Source: Humulus lupulus (lineage: Eukaryota > Streptophyta > Magnoliopsida > Rosales > Cannabaceae). Taken from it: a stretch of 64,000 nucleotides of DNA. The stretch is from NCBI RefSeq assembly GCF_963169125.1, contig NC_084795.1:193228214-193292213 (forward strand), read 5' to 3'. How positions within the stretch are numbered: the first letter of the stretch is position 1; each line of letters opens with the position of its first letter. A program made the translations under genes and the position numbers. Shown here in pieces: positions 34,632 to 44,702 of this stretch. The notes below the pieces were generated by a model. That model was given only the letters and a program-made list of their open reading frames with translations, did not search any database and had not been told where the DNA came from.

Positions 34632-35390
34632 GGGTCTTTCTATACTGTGTTGTTTGATTAACGAGTTACCCATTCGTTTGTGTCTGCTAGGGTGATAGAT
34701 CTGCTGTGTAGACCTAGTATTTTGTATGCTATGGGTTTTCAGACTTTGTTGCCAACTGGGGAACTGGTAGTCTCTAGGAGATGGATTAGGGCATTACCAG
34801 TAGAGGTAGATGGTAGGGAATTGTCTGTTGATTTGATTGAGCTTGAGATGGATGACTTTGATATGATCTTAGGAATGGATTGGTTAGCGAAATATGGGGC
34901 ATCGATTGACTGCAAGCGCAAGATGGTGACTATTGAACCAGAAGGGGAGGTACCCTTTGTGTTCGTGGGGATGTCTGGTGGACCGCAAATACCTATTATT
35001 TCAGCATTGAAAGCTAGAGACCTGATGCAAGAAGGTTGCATAGGATTCCTAGCAAGTGTTGTGGACAACTCTAAGGTTGAGTCGGTTGGACCAGGTGAGA
35101 CTAGATTATTGTGTGAATTTCTAGACTTATTTCCAGCAGATCTGCCAGGCTTGTCGCCACAGCGGGAAATTGACTTTGTTATTGAGTTAGCGCCAGGGGT
35201 GGAGCCAGTATCTAGGACGCCTTATAGAATGGCTCCAGCAGAATTAAAGGAGTTAAAGATTCAGTTGCAAGAATTTCTTGATTTAGGGTTCAACAGACCG
35301 AGTTTTTTGCCATGGGGTGCTCCAGTGTTGTTTGTTAAGAAGAAGGATGGATCTCTTAGGATGTGCATTGACTACAGGGAGCTGAATAAG
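34632..35390 (+). pseudogene. Tekay-A protease and start of reverse transcriptase
   Basis: The protease active site reads LFD-stop-RVTHSF, so the D-S-G triad is broken by a TAA at about 34659. The open frame from 34680 continues with [39 protein letters not shown] and an RT N-terminus with [39 protein letters not shown] and [10 protein letters not shown]. It then runs without a stop into Tat gag codons as far as 35627. Everything past residue 237 of this open frame is foreign to Tekay-A. Confidence 0.85.
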
Positions 35391-35626
35391 CAAAGTAAAA
35401 GACAGTCGATCAGCTCCTGGAAGACCTTCTCAGCTGACTTCAAAAGGGCATTCCGCGCCTCCCAGGCCACCCGTGTTCAGGCTGGCTCCTTGGCCAATGT
35501 GAGACAACAGCCCGGTGAGACGCTGAAGGCTTACCTGACGTCACACGGAACAACCAGCCCGGTGGAGGCAAAAGAAAGGGGAATGGCGAAAATAATCAGC
35601 ACGGCCAAAAGAAGAATAAGTCTGTA
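35391..35626 (+). pseudogene. Tat#1 gag, capsid end
   Basis: The residues [33 protein letters not shown] form the end of the Tat capsid domain, the part following the major tryptophan-rich helix. The sequence then runs into a lysine-rich stretch and a stop at 35625-35627. The next open frame (35642) continues gag. The capsid N-terminus is missing because of the truncation. The frame is accidentally fused to Tekay-A pol upstream. Confidence 0.8.
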
Positions 35627-35641
35627 GACAAGTTCAAGCCC

Positions 35642-37993
35642 GTGTTCACGACATATACCGAACTCACTCAATCAAGGGAAAGTATTTTCCTGGCCAACTC
35701 TACTCGGGTCCCCTTGAAGAGGCCGGAACCATTGAAACACCACAAGGGAAAGAGAGATACTTCCAAATTCTGTCGTTTTCATAACGACGTCGGACACAAT
35801 ACCGACGATTGCAGGCATCTCAAAGATGAAATAGAGACCCTCATCCGAGCCGGCCCCTTGGCTCAATACTCACGGAACAGGGTTCCAGCAAGTCGACCTG
35901 CTCCGGAAGCCCCAGCCAGTCAGCCCGGGATTCGGATAGATCAGCACGTCCCCCCTCCCGTGGTCGGAGGAGAGATATCCACCATCTCTGGAGGTTCGCC
36001 TATGGTTGGCATGAGCAGAGGCGCCCAGAAGAGATACGTGAATGAACTAAAAGCCCATAACGGAGTGGAGTTCGTCCCGGAGCAGCGTCAGTCAAAACAG
36101 CAACGATTAGAGAAGCAACCGATCACTTTTACGGAGGAAGACGCAGGCCATGTCCAGTTCCCTCACAATGATCCCTTGGTTGTAGCAGTCCAGCTCGTTA
36201 ACCGGAAAGTAAGAAGGGTGCTGATAGACAACGGGAGTTCGGTGAACCTTTTATTCCGATACACCTTAGAGAAGATGGGTCTGGCTGTCGCCGATCTAAA
36301 GGCAACCTCCATGATGCTGTATGGTTTTTCGGGAGAAGGATCGGCAGCGATAGGGACGATCGAGCTAGTGATCACCCTAGGAGAAGAGTCTCGGACAGTC
36401 TCTAAACTACTTGAGTTCGTGGTCATTGACTGCTCCGCTGCCTACAACGCCATTTTGGGCCGACCTACGCTCATAGCTTTTGACGCTGTCACTTCCATTC
36501 GACACCTCGCCATGAAATTCCCTACTTCAACAGGAATCTGCACCATCAAGGGCGATCAGCTCGCTGCCAGGGAATGCTACAGCATTTCCATGAAGGGAAA
36601 AACTAAAACCGGGCAGCTGGCTATGGCCATTATGAGTGAAGAGGAATCCCAGGAACCCTTGGCGGCTCCTGAGATTGAAAAACCTCAAAACGCCAAAGGG
36701 GAAAGTGTCGCCCTTAGTGAGGACATTGACCCCCGAATAGGCGAAGACAGGTCCGAGCTCCAGGCTATTGAGGAGCTCGAGGAGGTGAACCTTGATCCAC
36801 AAAATCCATCACGGATGGTCAAGCTCGGGAAAAACCTCTGTAGCAAGAGGAAGACGGAGCTGATTACGTTTCTGCGGGCTAATTTAGATGTATTCGCATG
36901 GTCGCACGAGGACATGGTAGGCATCAGCCCGAGTGTCATCATGCACACGCTCCACCTGGATAAAAGCGTTCCTGCCAAGTCTCAGAAGCAAAGACATTTA
37001 GGAACAACCCGAGCTGAAGCCGTAGAAGAAGAAGTGACCCGACTCAAAAAATGTGGCCTTATCCGTGAAGCCAAATTTCCAATTTGGGTCGCCAATCCCG
37101 TGCTAGTTCCAAAGCCCAACGGGAAATGGCGGACTTGCATTGACTTCTCCGACCTGAATAAGGCCTGCCCCAAGGATTGTTTCCCATTGCCAAAGATCGA
37201 TCAGCTGGTGGATGCCACGGTGGGGCACGAGCTCATGTCCTTTATGGACGCGTACTCAGGCTACAATCAGATCGCGATGAATCCGGCGGACCAGGAACAC
37301 ACCAGCTTCATGACCCCGACTAATGTCTATTGCTACAAGGTCATGCCGTTCGGTCTGAAGAACGCCGGAGCTACCTACCAAAGGCTAGTAAACAAAATGT
37401 TCGCGGACCAGATCGGAAAGAACATGGAAGTGTATGTTGATGACATGCTCGTCAAGTCAAAGACTGCCGACAACCACGTTTACGACCTGGGAGAATGTTT
37501 TAAAATACTACGAGAATATGGCATGAGGCTCAATCCCCAGAAATGCACTTTTGGTGTCGCATCCGGGAAATTCCTGGGGTTCATAGTTAATACCCGAGGA
37601 ATAGAAGCAAACCCCGACAAGATTAGGTCATTGCTCGAGCTTCCTTCGCCTAGGTCGCGGAAAGATGTCCAAGGCTTGACAGGGAGAGTGGCCGCACTGA
37701 ACCGATTTATTTCCAAGTCAACCGATAAGTGTTTGCCCTTCTACAACCTATTTCGGGGAAACAAGAAGTTCGACTGGACAGTAGAATGCGAAAGCGCATT
37801 CCTCGACCTGAAGGTGCATCTGGCTGAACCGCCTGTGCTATCCAAGCCCAAGGCCGGCGAGCCTCTTTTTCTCTACCTAGCTGTTACTCAGGATGCAGCT
37901 AGCGCCGTACTGGTACGAGAAGAAGACCAAGCTCAGAAGCCAGTCTATTACATCAGCAAGAGACTCTCGGGGCAGAATCACGATACCGGATGA
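35642..37993 (+). CDS. Tat#1 Gag end - protease - reverse transcriptase - RNase H polyprotein
   Basis: This 783-codon open frame is the best preserved pol segment in the window. A nucleocapsid knuckle of the Tat type (C-R-F-H-N-D-V-G-H..D-D-C) lies at residues 44-57. The retropepsin has the site IDNGSS at 195-200 and an ILGRP motif at 271-275. A linker rich in E and D follows. Reverse transcriptase spans about 455-690 with VPKPNGKWR, FPLPKID and the intact YVDD box at 598-601. RNase H begins near 720 (FDWTVECESAF, LYLAVT). The frame breaks at 37993 just after YYISKRLSG. The first ATG is used for convenience; true translation would enter from gag upstream. Confidence 0.88.
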   Translation: MFTTYTELTQSRESIFLANSTRVPLKRPEPLKHHKGKRDTSKFCRFHNDVGHNTDDCRHLKDEIETLIRAGPLAQYSRNRVPASRPAPEAPASQPGIRIDQHVPPPVVGGEISTISGGSPMVGMSRGAQKRYVNELKAHNGVEFVPEQRQSKQQRLEKQPITFTEEDAGHVQFPHNDPLVVAVQLVNRKVRRVLIDNGSSVNLLFRYTLEKMGLAVADLKATSMMLYGFSGEGSAAIGTIELVITLGEESRTVSKLLEFVVIDCSAAYNAILGRPTLIAFDAVTSIRHLAMKFPTSTGICTIKGDQLAARECYSISMKGKTKTGQLAMAIMSEEESQEPLAAPEIEKPQNAKGESVALSEDIDPRIGEDRSELQAIEELEEVNLDPQNPSRMVKLGKNLCSKRKTELITFLRANLDVFAWSHEDMVGISPSVIMHTLHLDKSVPAKSQKQRHLGTTRAEAVEEEVTRLKKCGLIREAKFPIWVANPVLVPKPNGKWRTCIDFSDLNKACPKDCFPLPKIDQLVDATVGHELMSFMDAYSGYNQIAMNPADQEHTSFMTPTNVYCYKVMPFGLKNAGATYQRLVNKMFADQIGKNMEVYVDDMLVKSKTADNHVYDLGECFKILREYGMRLNPQKCTFGVASGKFLGFIVNTRGIEANPDKIRSLLELPSPRSRKDVQGLTGRVAALNRFISKSTDKCLPFYNLFRGNKKFDWTVECESAFLDLKVHLAEPPVLSKPKAGEPLFLYLAVTQDAASAVLVREEDQAQKPVYYISKRLSGQNHDTG

Positions 37994-38685
37994 TGGAAAA
38001 ACTGGCGTTCTGCCTAATTACGGCCTCGCGAAAGCTCAGGCCGTACTTCCAATCTCACTCGGTACACGTCATGACCAATCAACCTCTAAGGCAGGTTTTG
38101 CAAAAGCTTGAAGCATCGGGACGTTTATTAAAGTGGGCGATCGAACTCAGTTAGTTCGAGATTTTCTATACTCCACGAACTGCCATAAAGAATCAGGCCT
38201 TGGCCGACTTTGTGGCAGAATGCACGGGATTCCAGGATAATCCAGCGGAGGACTCATCTCAGCTCACCTCGCCCCAATCGTTATGGAAGATCTTTGTAGA
38301 TGGTTCATCCAACGAAAACAGCTCTGGGGCCGGAATCATTCTGATATCCCCCGAGGGACATAGGTTCCACTCGGCGCTAAGGTTTGGGTTCAAGGCCTCC
38401 AACAACGAGGCAGAATACGAAGCTTTGCTGGCCGGCCTAAGGATAGCCCGAGAGTTAAAGGCGAGCTCCGTCCAGTGCTTCAGTGACTCCAAGCTCGTGG
38501 TTAACTAGGTTCTGGGCGAATATCAAGCACGGGGACCCAAGATGGCCACCTATCTAGCAAAGGTAAAAGCCGAGCTGTCCGCGTTTGGGCAAGGATCGAT
38601 CGAACAGATACCTCGAGAATAGAACACCAATGCAGATGCTATTTCCAAGCTCGCCACCTCGGGAGAGACAGAGACACTGGGGCTG
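37994..38685 (+). pseudogene. Tat#1 RNase H end and archaeal-type RNase H
   Basis: After a frameshift at about 37985 the first RNase H finishes with MMEKLAFCLITA and RQVLQKLEASGRLLKWAIEL, containing one stop (38152-38154). A second, archaeal-type RNase H follows in an open stretch (38200-38508). It has VDGSSNENSSGAG (first Asp), [13 protein letters not shown] (Glu), FSDSKLVVN (Asp) and NADAISKLA (last Asp). Stops interrupt it at 38506 and 38621. Two RNase H domains in a row are diagnostic of the Tat/Ogre branch. Confidence 0.82.
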
Positions 38686-39594
38686 GTGCCAATAGAATTC
38701 TTGGAAAAACCAAGTATAGAAGGATATCGGGTAGAGGTCGAGATGATCGACGCCAGGCCGACCTGGATAACCCCCATTCTTGAATATCTCGTCGAGGGCA
38801 AGCTGCCCGAGGGACGTAACGACGCGTGTCGAGTCCTATATCAAGCTCCGAGATATACGACACTCGATGGAGTGTTGTACCGACGTGGGCACTCTTTACC
38901 TCTCCTCCGGTGCGCTCTTCCAAGTGAAGCGAAGGCCATCCTGCAGGAAATTCATGAAGGATTCTGCGGAGACCACACTGGGGGGCAAAGCTTGGCCTTA
39001 AAGGTTCTCAGGGAAGGTTATTTCTGGCCGAATCTGTCCAAAGACTCGATCTCATATGTGAAAAAGTGCGACAAGTGCCAGCGATTCGCTGCAGTTGCCC
39101 GAGCTCCTTCGGTCGAGCTAAAAATGATCTCGGCCCCTTGGCCGTTTGCCGTTTGGGGAATAGACTTAGTTGGCGCCCTGCCCACTGGAAAGGGTGGGGT
39201 CCGTTACGTCGTGGTCGCCATCGACTACTTCACTAAGTGGGCCGAGGTAGAGCCATTAGAAACAATCACGTCTAAAAAGGTGCTTGACTTCGTGATTAAA
39301 AGCATCATCTGTCACTTCGGCCTGCCCAAGAAGATCGTCTCCGATAACGGCACTCTGTTCGATAGCGACCTGTTCACTGAGTTCTGTGACAGACATGGAA
39401 TTTTGAAAAGCTTCTCGTCCGTGGCCTATCCTCAGGCAAACGGCCAGGTCGAGGCTGTCAATAAGACTCTAAAGGCGAGCCTCAAGAAAAGATTAGACGA
39501 AGCAAAGGGAGTCTGGCCGGAACAGCTCCCCAGGTCTTATGGGCATATCGGACCTCGCATCGGACTCCTATGGGTCATACTCCTTTCTCCCTAA
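38686..39594 (+). CDS. Tat#1 integrase, N-terminal and catalytic domains
   Basis: This 302-codon open frame begins in the linker after RNase H. The HHCC zinc domain is complete: His90 and His97 in HEGFCGDH, then Cys128 and Cys131 in KKCDKC. The catalytic core keeps all three acidic residues: Asp160 in WGIDLVG, Asp220 in SDNGTLFDS and Glu256 in GQVEAVNK. A single-base frameshift near 39535-39570 moves the end of the protein to the overlapping frame at 39570. Apart from that break the enzyme looks intact. Confidence 0.87.
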   Translation: MPIEFLEKPSIEGYRVEVEMIDARPTWITPILEYLVEGKLPEGRNDACRVLYQAPRYTTLDGVLYRRGHSLPLLRCALPSEAKAILQEIHEGFCGDHTGGQSLALKVLREGYFWPNLSKDSISYVKKCDKCQRFAAVARAPSVELKMISAPWPFAVWGIDLVGALPTGKGGVRYVVVAIDYFTKWAEVEPLETITSKKVLDFVIKSIICHFGLPKKIVSDNGTLFDSDLFTEFCDRHGILKSFSSVAYPQANGQVEAVNKTLKASLKKRLDEAKGVWPEQLPRSYGHIGPRIGLLWVILLSP

Positions 39595-39998
39595 CCTTCG
39601 GGAGTGAAGCAGTCCTCCCCGTGGAAGTTAAGGTTTTGTCGCATAGAGCCCAGTCCTACGACCAAGATAGAAACCATGAGCTCCTATGCCATTCCCTAGA
39701 CTTAGTTGATGAAAGGCGAGAGGATTCGCAACTCCAGCTCGCCCATTATCAGCAGAAGATCACTCGCTACTTTAACACCATGGTCAGAAAACGCGCCTTT
39801 AGCGTTGGCGACTTGGTCTTAAGGAGAGTTTTCCTGGCCGGAAAAGATCCCAAAGATGGAGTCTTGGGACCGAACTGGGAAGGACCGTACCAGGTCATCG
39901 AAGTCATCAAGGAGGGAACTTATAAGTTATCTCGACTTGATGGAGGGACCGTCCCACGGACTTGGAACGCCGTCCACTTAAAGAGATATTATCAATGA
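39570..39998 (+). CDS. Tat#1 integrase, C-terminal part
   Basis: This is the continuation of integrase after the frameshift. MGHTPFSLTFGSEAVLPVEV follows the catalytic core. A helix with SLDLVDERREDSQLQLAHYQ comes next, then the GDLVLRRVF and GPNWEGPYQV strands of the C-terminal DNA-binding domain. It ends with WNAVHLKRYYQ and a TGA at 39996. No chromodomain follows, as expected for Tat and unlike the Tekay copies. Confidence 0.87.
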   Translation: MGHTPFSLTFGSEAVLPVEVKVLSHRAQSYDQDRNHELLCHSLDLVDERREDSQLQLAHYQQKITRYFNTMVRKRAFSVGDLVLRRVFLAGKDPKDGVLGPNWEGPYQVIEVIKEGTYKLSRLDGGTVPRTWNAVHLKRYYQ

Positions 39999-40108
39999 TC
40001 TACTTGTAAGGCCTGGAAAGCCACTTTCTATGTATTAATAAAAATAAGCTTTTTACACATGTTTGCAATTGTAATCTTAAAGTAACCACAAAAGACCCTT
40101 TCCCAGTT

Positions 40109-40121
40109 ACTTGGGGGGCAT
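40109..40121 (+). other. Polypurine-tract-like CTTGGGGGGCAT after integrase
   Basis: ACTTGGGGGGCAT lies 112 bases after the integrase stop. It is almost the same as the polypurine tract next to the 3' LTR (44703-44715) and as 58880-58892. Here it is followed by TGGTACC and then by the tandem repeat, not by an LTR. Confidence 0.6.
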
Positions 40122-40130
40122 ATGGTACCT

Positions 40131-40935
40131 GGATATAACCAGGTCTCCTTAACGACTTGGATGTTGATCCTTGTCTACGGATCGTCGCTCTTCTTAAAGA
40201 GCTCGAGATATGGATAAGGGTTAACGCTAACTAAGTCCTATCCTGGTTTTAACCGGGTCATAAAACTTAGAAGTTGATTTAAATCTATTTCTCCTTGTTC
40301 TTCTTAAAGAGCATGAGATAAGGATAAAAGTTAACACGAACTAAGTTTTCCAAATAAGCTCCTGGTTTTAACCGGGTCATAAAACTTAGAAGTTGATTTA
40401 AATCTATTTCTCCTTGTTCTTCCTAAAGAGCATGAGATAAGGATAAAAGTTAACACGAACTAAGTTTTCTAAATAAGTTCCTGGTTTTAACTGGGTCATA
40501 AAACTTAGAAGTTGATTTAAATCTATTTCTCCTTGTTCTTCTTAAAGAGCATGAGATAAGGATAAAAGTTAACACGAACTAAGTTTTCTAAATAAATTCC
40601 TGGTTTTAACTGGGTCATAAAACTTAGAAGTTGACTTAAATCTATTTCTCCTTGTTCTTCTTAAAGAGCATGAGATAAGGATAAAAGTTAACACGAACTA
40701 AGCTTTCTAAATAAGTTCCTGGTTTTAACTGGGTCACAAAACTTAGAAGTTAATATAAATCCATTTTTCGTTGGTCGAGATTTGGATAAAAGTTAGCACG
40801 AACTAAGTTTTCCAAATAAGCTCCTGGTTTTAACTGGGTCATAAAACTTAGAAGTTGATGTAAATCTATTTATTGCTGCTCTTTTCAAAAGAGCTCGAGA
40901 TAAAAATAGCGGTTAACACGAACTAAGTTTATCAA
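40131..40935 (+). repeat. 119-bp tandem repeat in Tat#1 3' region
   Basis: The CCTGGTTTTAACCGGGTCAT string recurs at 40242, 40361, 40480, 40599, 40718 and 40823. The steps are 119, 119, 119, 119 and 105 bp, and a more diverged first unit starts at 40131. Each unit also has AAAGAGCATGAGATAAGGAT and TTAACACGAACTAAG. Middle units are nearly identical while outer units are diverged, the usual pattern of slippage or unequal exchange. No coding frame runs through it. Confidence 0.9.
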
Positions 40936-41088
40936 AAAGATATATATATCGTAGCCAAAAGCATGAAAAAATATAAGTTAAAGGTGTAAAGAAAATTGTC
41001 TCGAGGTGAAAACACCTCATGCAAAGGTTACATACAAAAAAAAAAGAGGTTAACTTAAAAATACTCAAAAGCAGAAAGAAAAAGCGCC

Positions 41089-43727
41089 CTAGGCCCCGTC
41101 AGTCGACCCTTTGGAGGTCGCCGTTTCACCCTGCTCCGCCGCGCCAGAGGCCTCCCCAGTTTCCGAAGGCGGCGCCTCCTTATCAAGGCGAGCTTGAAAC
41201 TTCACCACCAAGTTCGCCCAAAGGCTCAGTGACATGAAGGAGAAGTCAGCCTCCAGGTTGAAAGCCCAGCTGTGATAGAACAGGTCGTGCAGGGACTGCT
41301 CCGATGTGGCCCGTTCGACTTCCAGGGCGGCCTGGACCTCTGTCTTCGCCGCCTCTAGGTTTGCCTGCGAGGTGGCAAGGGAGGTCTCGAGCTCCTGGAC
41401 CTTCAGGCGGGTCTTCTCCAGATCGATCTGGGTCTTCTCCAACTCGACCTTCGAGGTCGTCAGGGCATCCTTAGTCGCCTTAACCTCCTGAAGGGTGGCC
41501 TGGTGCTCGGTCCTCATGTCATCAAGCTGAGTTCTGGCCCTGATGATGCTCCAGTGAAGGGCAACGACACCCTGCGAGGAATGGAAGATAAACTGGCTCA
41601 GAGGAAAAATAAGACGGAATATAATGGTAAAAGCTTTAAAAGAATAGGGCAGCTTACCGTTAGGGTCATGCTCATTGAAGAGTCCATAACGTCAACCGGG
41701 ATCATTGTCTCAATAGCCCGGAGTTCCTTCTCGGTGAACTTATAGATATGGTTAACAGCGTAGTTCGCCGATTCGTATACAGTTCCCCGGAAGGCCTCTG
41801 GGATCTTCTCCAGGTCCTAGGGGTTGACCGGGATGCGTACATCGGAGGCCACCGCAGACGGAGTCCCGAGCTCCGTCCCTGCGTCCTGGGTGACAGTTGG
41901 AGTTTGCTGAGGGGGCGGAGGCATTTGGCCTACCCCGGCAGCAAGAAGAATCGCTCCCGCATCCTGGGCTGGCGGGGTTCTCTCCTTCTCCTTTGCCGGG
42001 GACTTGGTGGAGGTCCCAGCAGTGTTCCTGGACCCCCGGAGCCTCTTCAGTCTTGGCCCGGCTGTAGGGTTTCCCCCGAAGACTGTGCCTTGCAAGCTCC
42101 CCTCGAGCTGAGACATCTCTTCTGTCAAACAAAGAACATGGTTATTACAAGTTAACAATCATACAGAGGTAAAGGCAAAAGGTTAAAGCTAAAAAAGTAT
42201 ACCATTACTAAGGGAAACCCTACCCCCTGAGCTGGAAGAGCCTAAGACGATTATTTCCCGAACTGGTGCAAGTTCTGGGTCCGGTTCTGACTCGGGGCTA
42301 GATTCTTCTACATACTACCTAAGCCCCGGAGCATAGATACCTCTCTGGAGAAAAGGCCAGGTGCGTAGGTTGGTCCCATACTCCTCGAATAGGATCGACC
42401 TAAAAGCTAGGGTATTATCTACTACTACGGTGCCCCTAGGCCGGCTCTCTTGGTGATCCAGCACGAGCCGGTCGACACAATGGAGCAGAAGTGTGTTCAA
42501 GTCCGGATCGCTCCTGTGACGATGGGCGATCTGCCTAGGATTGAACCTAGCCAGCCGGGGGTCTGCAGCGGCCCTATCTGGAATCCTAAGCAAGTTAGAG
42601 TTACCTTGGCCAGAAGGACCCGCGGTTGCTCCGGATTGGATCCTCTCCTCGCCCATGTCCTGGGCGACGTCCAAAGTCCTCTTCCTGCTCCTCACGAGCG
42701 GAACTTCGTCACCCTCGTCCTCCTCGTCTTCATCGCCCGCGACCACCTCCACGATGACAGGTCTGGTATCGCGAGCTGGGGGCGGCCCCCGGGGCCTCTT
42801 CAGGTACAAGGTCTGATTTGGAAAAATCATCTTGTAGAAAACCATCGTCTCGTCCGTCACGAGCGCGCAATAATCCTTCTCGCTGGGGGGCAAGCCCGCC
42901 AGCGTGTCATATTGGCCCCCGAGGGTCACAGACTTTTCGGTCCTCGCGAAGATGGCTGCAAGATTAGTTCAAGTCAGAAGTGAGTATGGGAGGAGCTAAG
43001 ATAATGCTTAAAAGGCGAGCTAAGGACAGGAGCACTTACGAGGAGGATTGAAGTAGTGGTGCTCGCAGTTCCAGAACCCAGTTGACATGAAGAACTGGTC
43101 CTTGAAATCATTAGGATGGCTAGGCAGCTCGATGACCGCCGCCGTGTTGGGAAAACGGGTTAAATAGTGAAACCCGTCGCCTCGCCCCCGCTGGTCCGGG
43201 CTGGCTTTGAGGCAAAAGAAATATAAAATATCCGCAGGAGTGGGGACCTCCCACTCATGCTTCTGGAATAAGTACCTCAACCCTGCCAGCAGACGGTAGG
43301 AGTTGGGGGGGAGCTGAAATGGGGCCAACCCCAAAAAGTTCAAGAAATCAGCAAAGTACTGATCCAGGGGAAGGAAGGCCCCTGCCTTAAAATGTTCCCC
43401 GCTCCAGGCCGCGAACGATTCTTCGAGCGGCGAGCAGCTCCGCTCGCCCTCCGCAGCAGGTCGGGCAATGACAGAGGCTTTCCCCAGCGCGATATTGTGA
43501 GTGAGGAAGAGCTTGTTAATCTTCGCCTGATCAGTTATCTTCGAGACGATTCTCTCCGCCTCAAAGAATGCGTCAGGGGCCACCTCGACCTCCTTCTCCA
43601 CTGCTGGCCCGAAACAGGGGATCGAGGAGCTAGGCATCACCGCCTTTCCTTTTTCCTGCTGGGAGGCCGAGCTTCCAACGTTCTTTTGGGGGAGATTCTT
43701 TTTTGGAGCCATCTGGTCGCCTAGCTA
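41089..43727 (-). CDS. Antisense spliced gene of Tat#1 (Transposase_28-like, coiled coil)
   Basis: Minus strand, coding exons 43727-43040 (ATG at 43712), 42955-42224, 42121-41658 and 41571-41089; a 5' UTR exon lies at about 44410-44169. All introns are GT-AG: GTAAAA..TTTAG, GTAAGT..TTGCAG (84 nt), GTAGGG..GACAG (102 nt) and GTAAGC..CGCAG (86 nt). Each coding junction keeps frame (YFNPP/PIFARTEK, SSSSG/EEMSQ, SMTLT/GVVAL), and the coding exons add to 2352 nt, exactly 784 codons. Two in-frame TAG stops (42312-42314, 41817-41819) are the only breaks. The protein starts MAPKKNLPQKN (basic, possible nuclear signal). Residues about 100-225 (FLNFLGLAPFQLPPNSYRLL) resemble the 'putative gypsy type transposon' family. 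A Ser/Pro/acidic middle and a coiled-coil end with ATLQEVKATKDALTTSKVEL follow. Function is unknown. Confidence 0.82.
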
Positions 43728-44440
43728 AAAAAAGAAAACACTTTAGAAAAAGCAACCCAAGCAGGAGGAAGAAGCAATTATTATTAGCACGAGCTGAGGT
43801 AAGCCCAGCTCGTGGAGAGTGGAACCACGCGGTTCAGTGAACACGCGCGTATGCTCCCAACAGATCCCAGATTACTCGGAATTCGTGTGTCAGGGGGTTC
43901 ATAATAGAATTCGCCTTGGGGGGAAAGTTTCAATAGGCAGAAAATTGCGAAACCGCTTATGACGCGTGTTCCCTAAGCTACCCGGTTTTGCACCCAAAAT
44001 TCCCAAAACTCCTGCCCAAAAATTTTCCCCAAAAAAAGTATCCTGAAACCCATATTCTAAAGCGATTTCCTATAATAAATATACCCTAACCTAAAAAGGG
44101 CTGTCACCCTCCATATCCACAAAACCCAGAAAAAACCCTTGCATGCGGCTACAGTGAAATTTTTTACCTAAGCTACAGGAGCATGTTTTCGAAGTACGCA
44201 GGGTCTAAAAAATTACTGTGTATGACTGGGAAGTAAACGGGAGTGTTGCGTTGACAGGAGCTTCGTTGGTGTAGTAGCTTCCAAAGCTTCGGAGAAATCC
44301 GTGCGCCTGAGCTTCTTGAATGATGAAAATGGCAGCAACCGAGTCAAGGGTTTTGTTCTTCTGGAATATGGAAAGGAAAGAAGAAAAGAGGTTTGAAGAA
44401 TTTCGAGTGAAAGGGTGGCCCGTGCATAGGGTGGCCACCC
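43728..44440 (-). other. 5' UTR exon and first intron of the antisense gene
   Basis: Downstream of the antisense TATA box a leader of about 240 nt (about 44410-44169) ends at GTAGCTTAG/GTAAAA. The intron runs to a TTTTTTTAG acceptor at 43728, 16 bases before the ATG at 43712. No sense-strand gene overlaps it. The transcription start is inferred from TATA spacing, not observed. Confidence 0.6.
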
Positions 44441-44450
44441 CCTTTTATAT
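44441..44450 (-). promoter_or_regulatory. TATA box of the antisense gene, Tat#1
   Basis: The minus strand reads ATATAAAAGG, a good plant TATA box. It is about 730 bp upstream of the ATG and directly upstream of the 5' UTR exon, and lies between the gene and the 3' LTR. A TATA box at the equivalent place in Tat#2 (58650-58660) supports it. Confidence 0.65.
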
Positions 44451-44702
44451 GCGTGGAGTATCACGTGTAGAAGGCTCTTGGATGGCCCTGATGAGGGATC
44501 CGAGGCCTTCCACTCGAAATACGAAACGACGGCTGGGGATAGGCTAGGCCATTAAATGCGGTTCTCGTGAGACGTACCGTCACCACCCACGATGTGCCAC
44601 GTGTCAGGCACCTGCTTAAAGAGTGGAATGCGAAGAGCTGTGGGGAAGTCTAAAAGCCCTTACTATGGTCTTATATATGACGTCATATACCACGAGCAGG
44701 AG

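Larger units (their letters stand above)
28547..35390 (+). mobile_element. Tekay-A: 5' half of a Tekay-type gypsy element
   Basis: This holds an LTR (with a nested solo LTR), an iMet primer site, gag, protease and the first fingers of reverse transcriptase. It ends abruptly at about 35390 after the [10 protein letters not shown] motif, where Tat#1 gag sequence begins. The missing parts (most of RT, RNase H, integrase start) do not occur later. The integrase end at 51632 belongs to an LTR too different to be its partner. It is therefore treated as an independent truncated element. Confidence 0.75.

Noticed and set aside
36163..36978. Minus-strand open frames within Tat#1 pol
   Set aside because: Shadows of the intact protease-RT frame on the plus strand; no independent motif or start signal.
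42450..42983. Plus-strand open frame of 177 codons
   Set aside because: It is the shadow of antisense exon 3, which has better motif conservation, splice sites and frame continuity on the minus strand.
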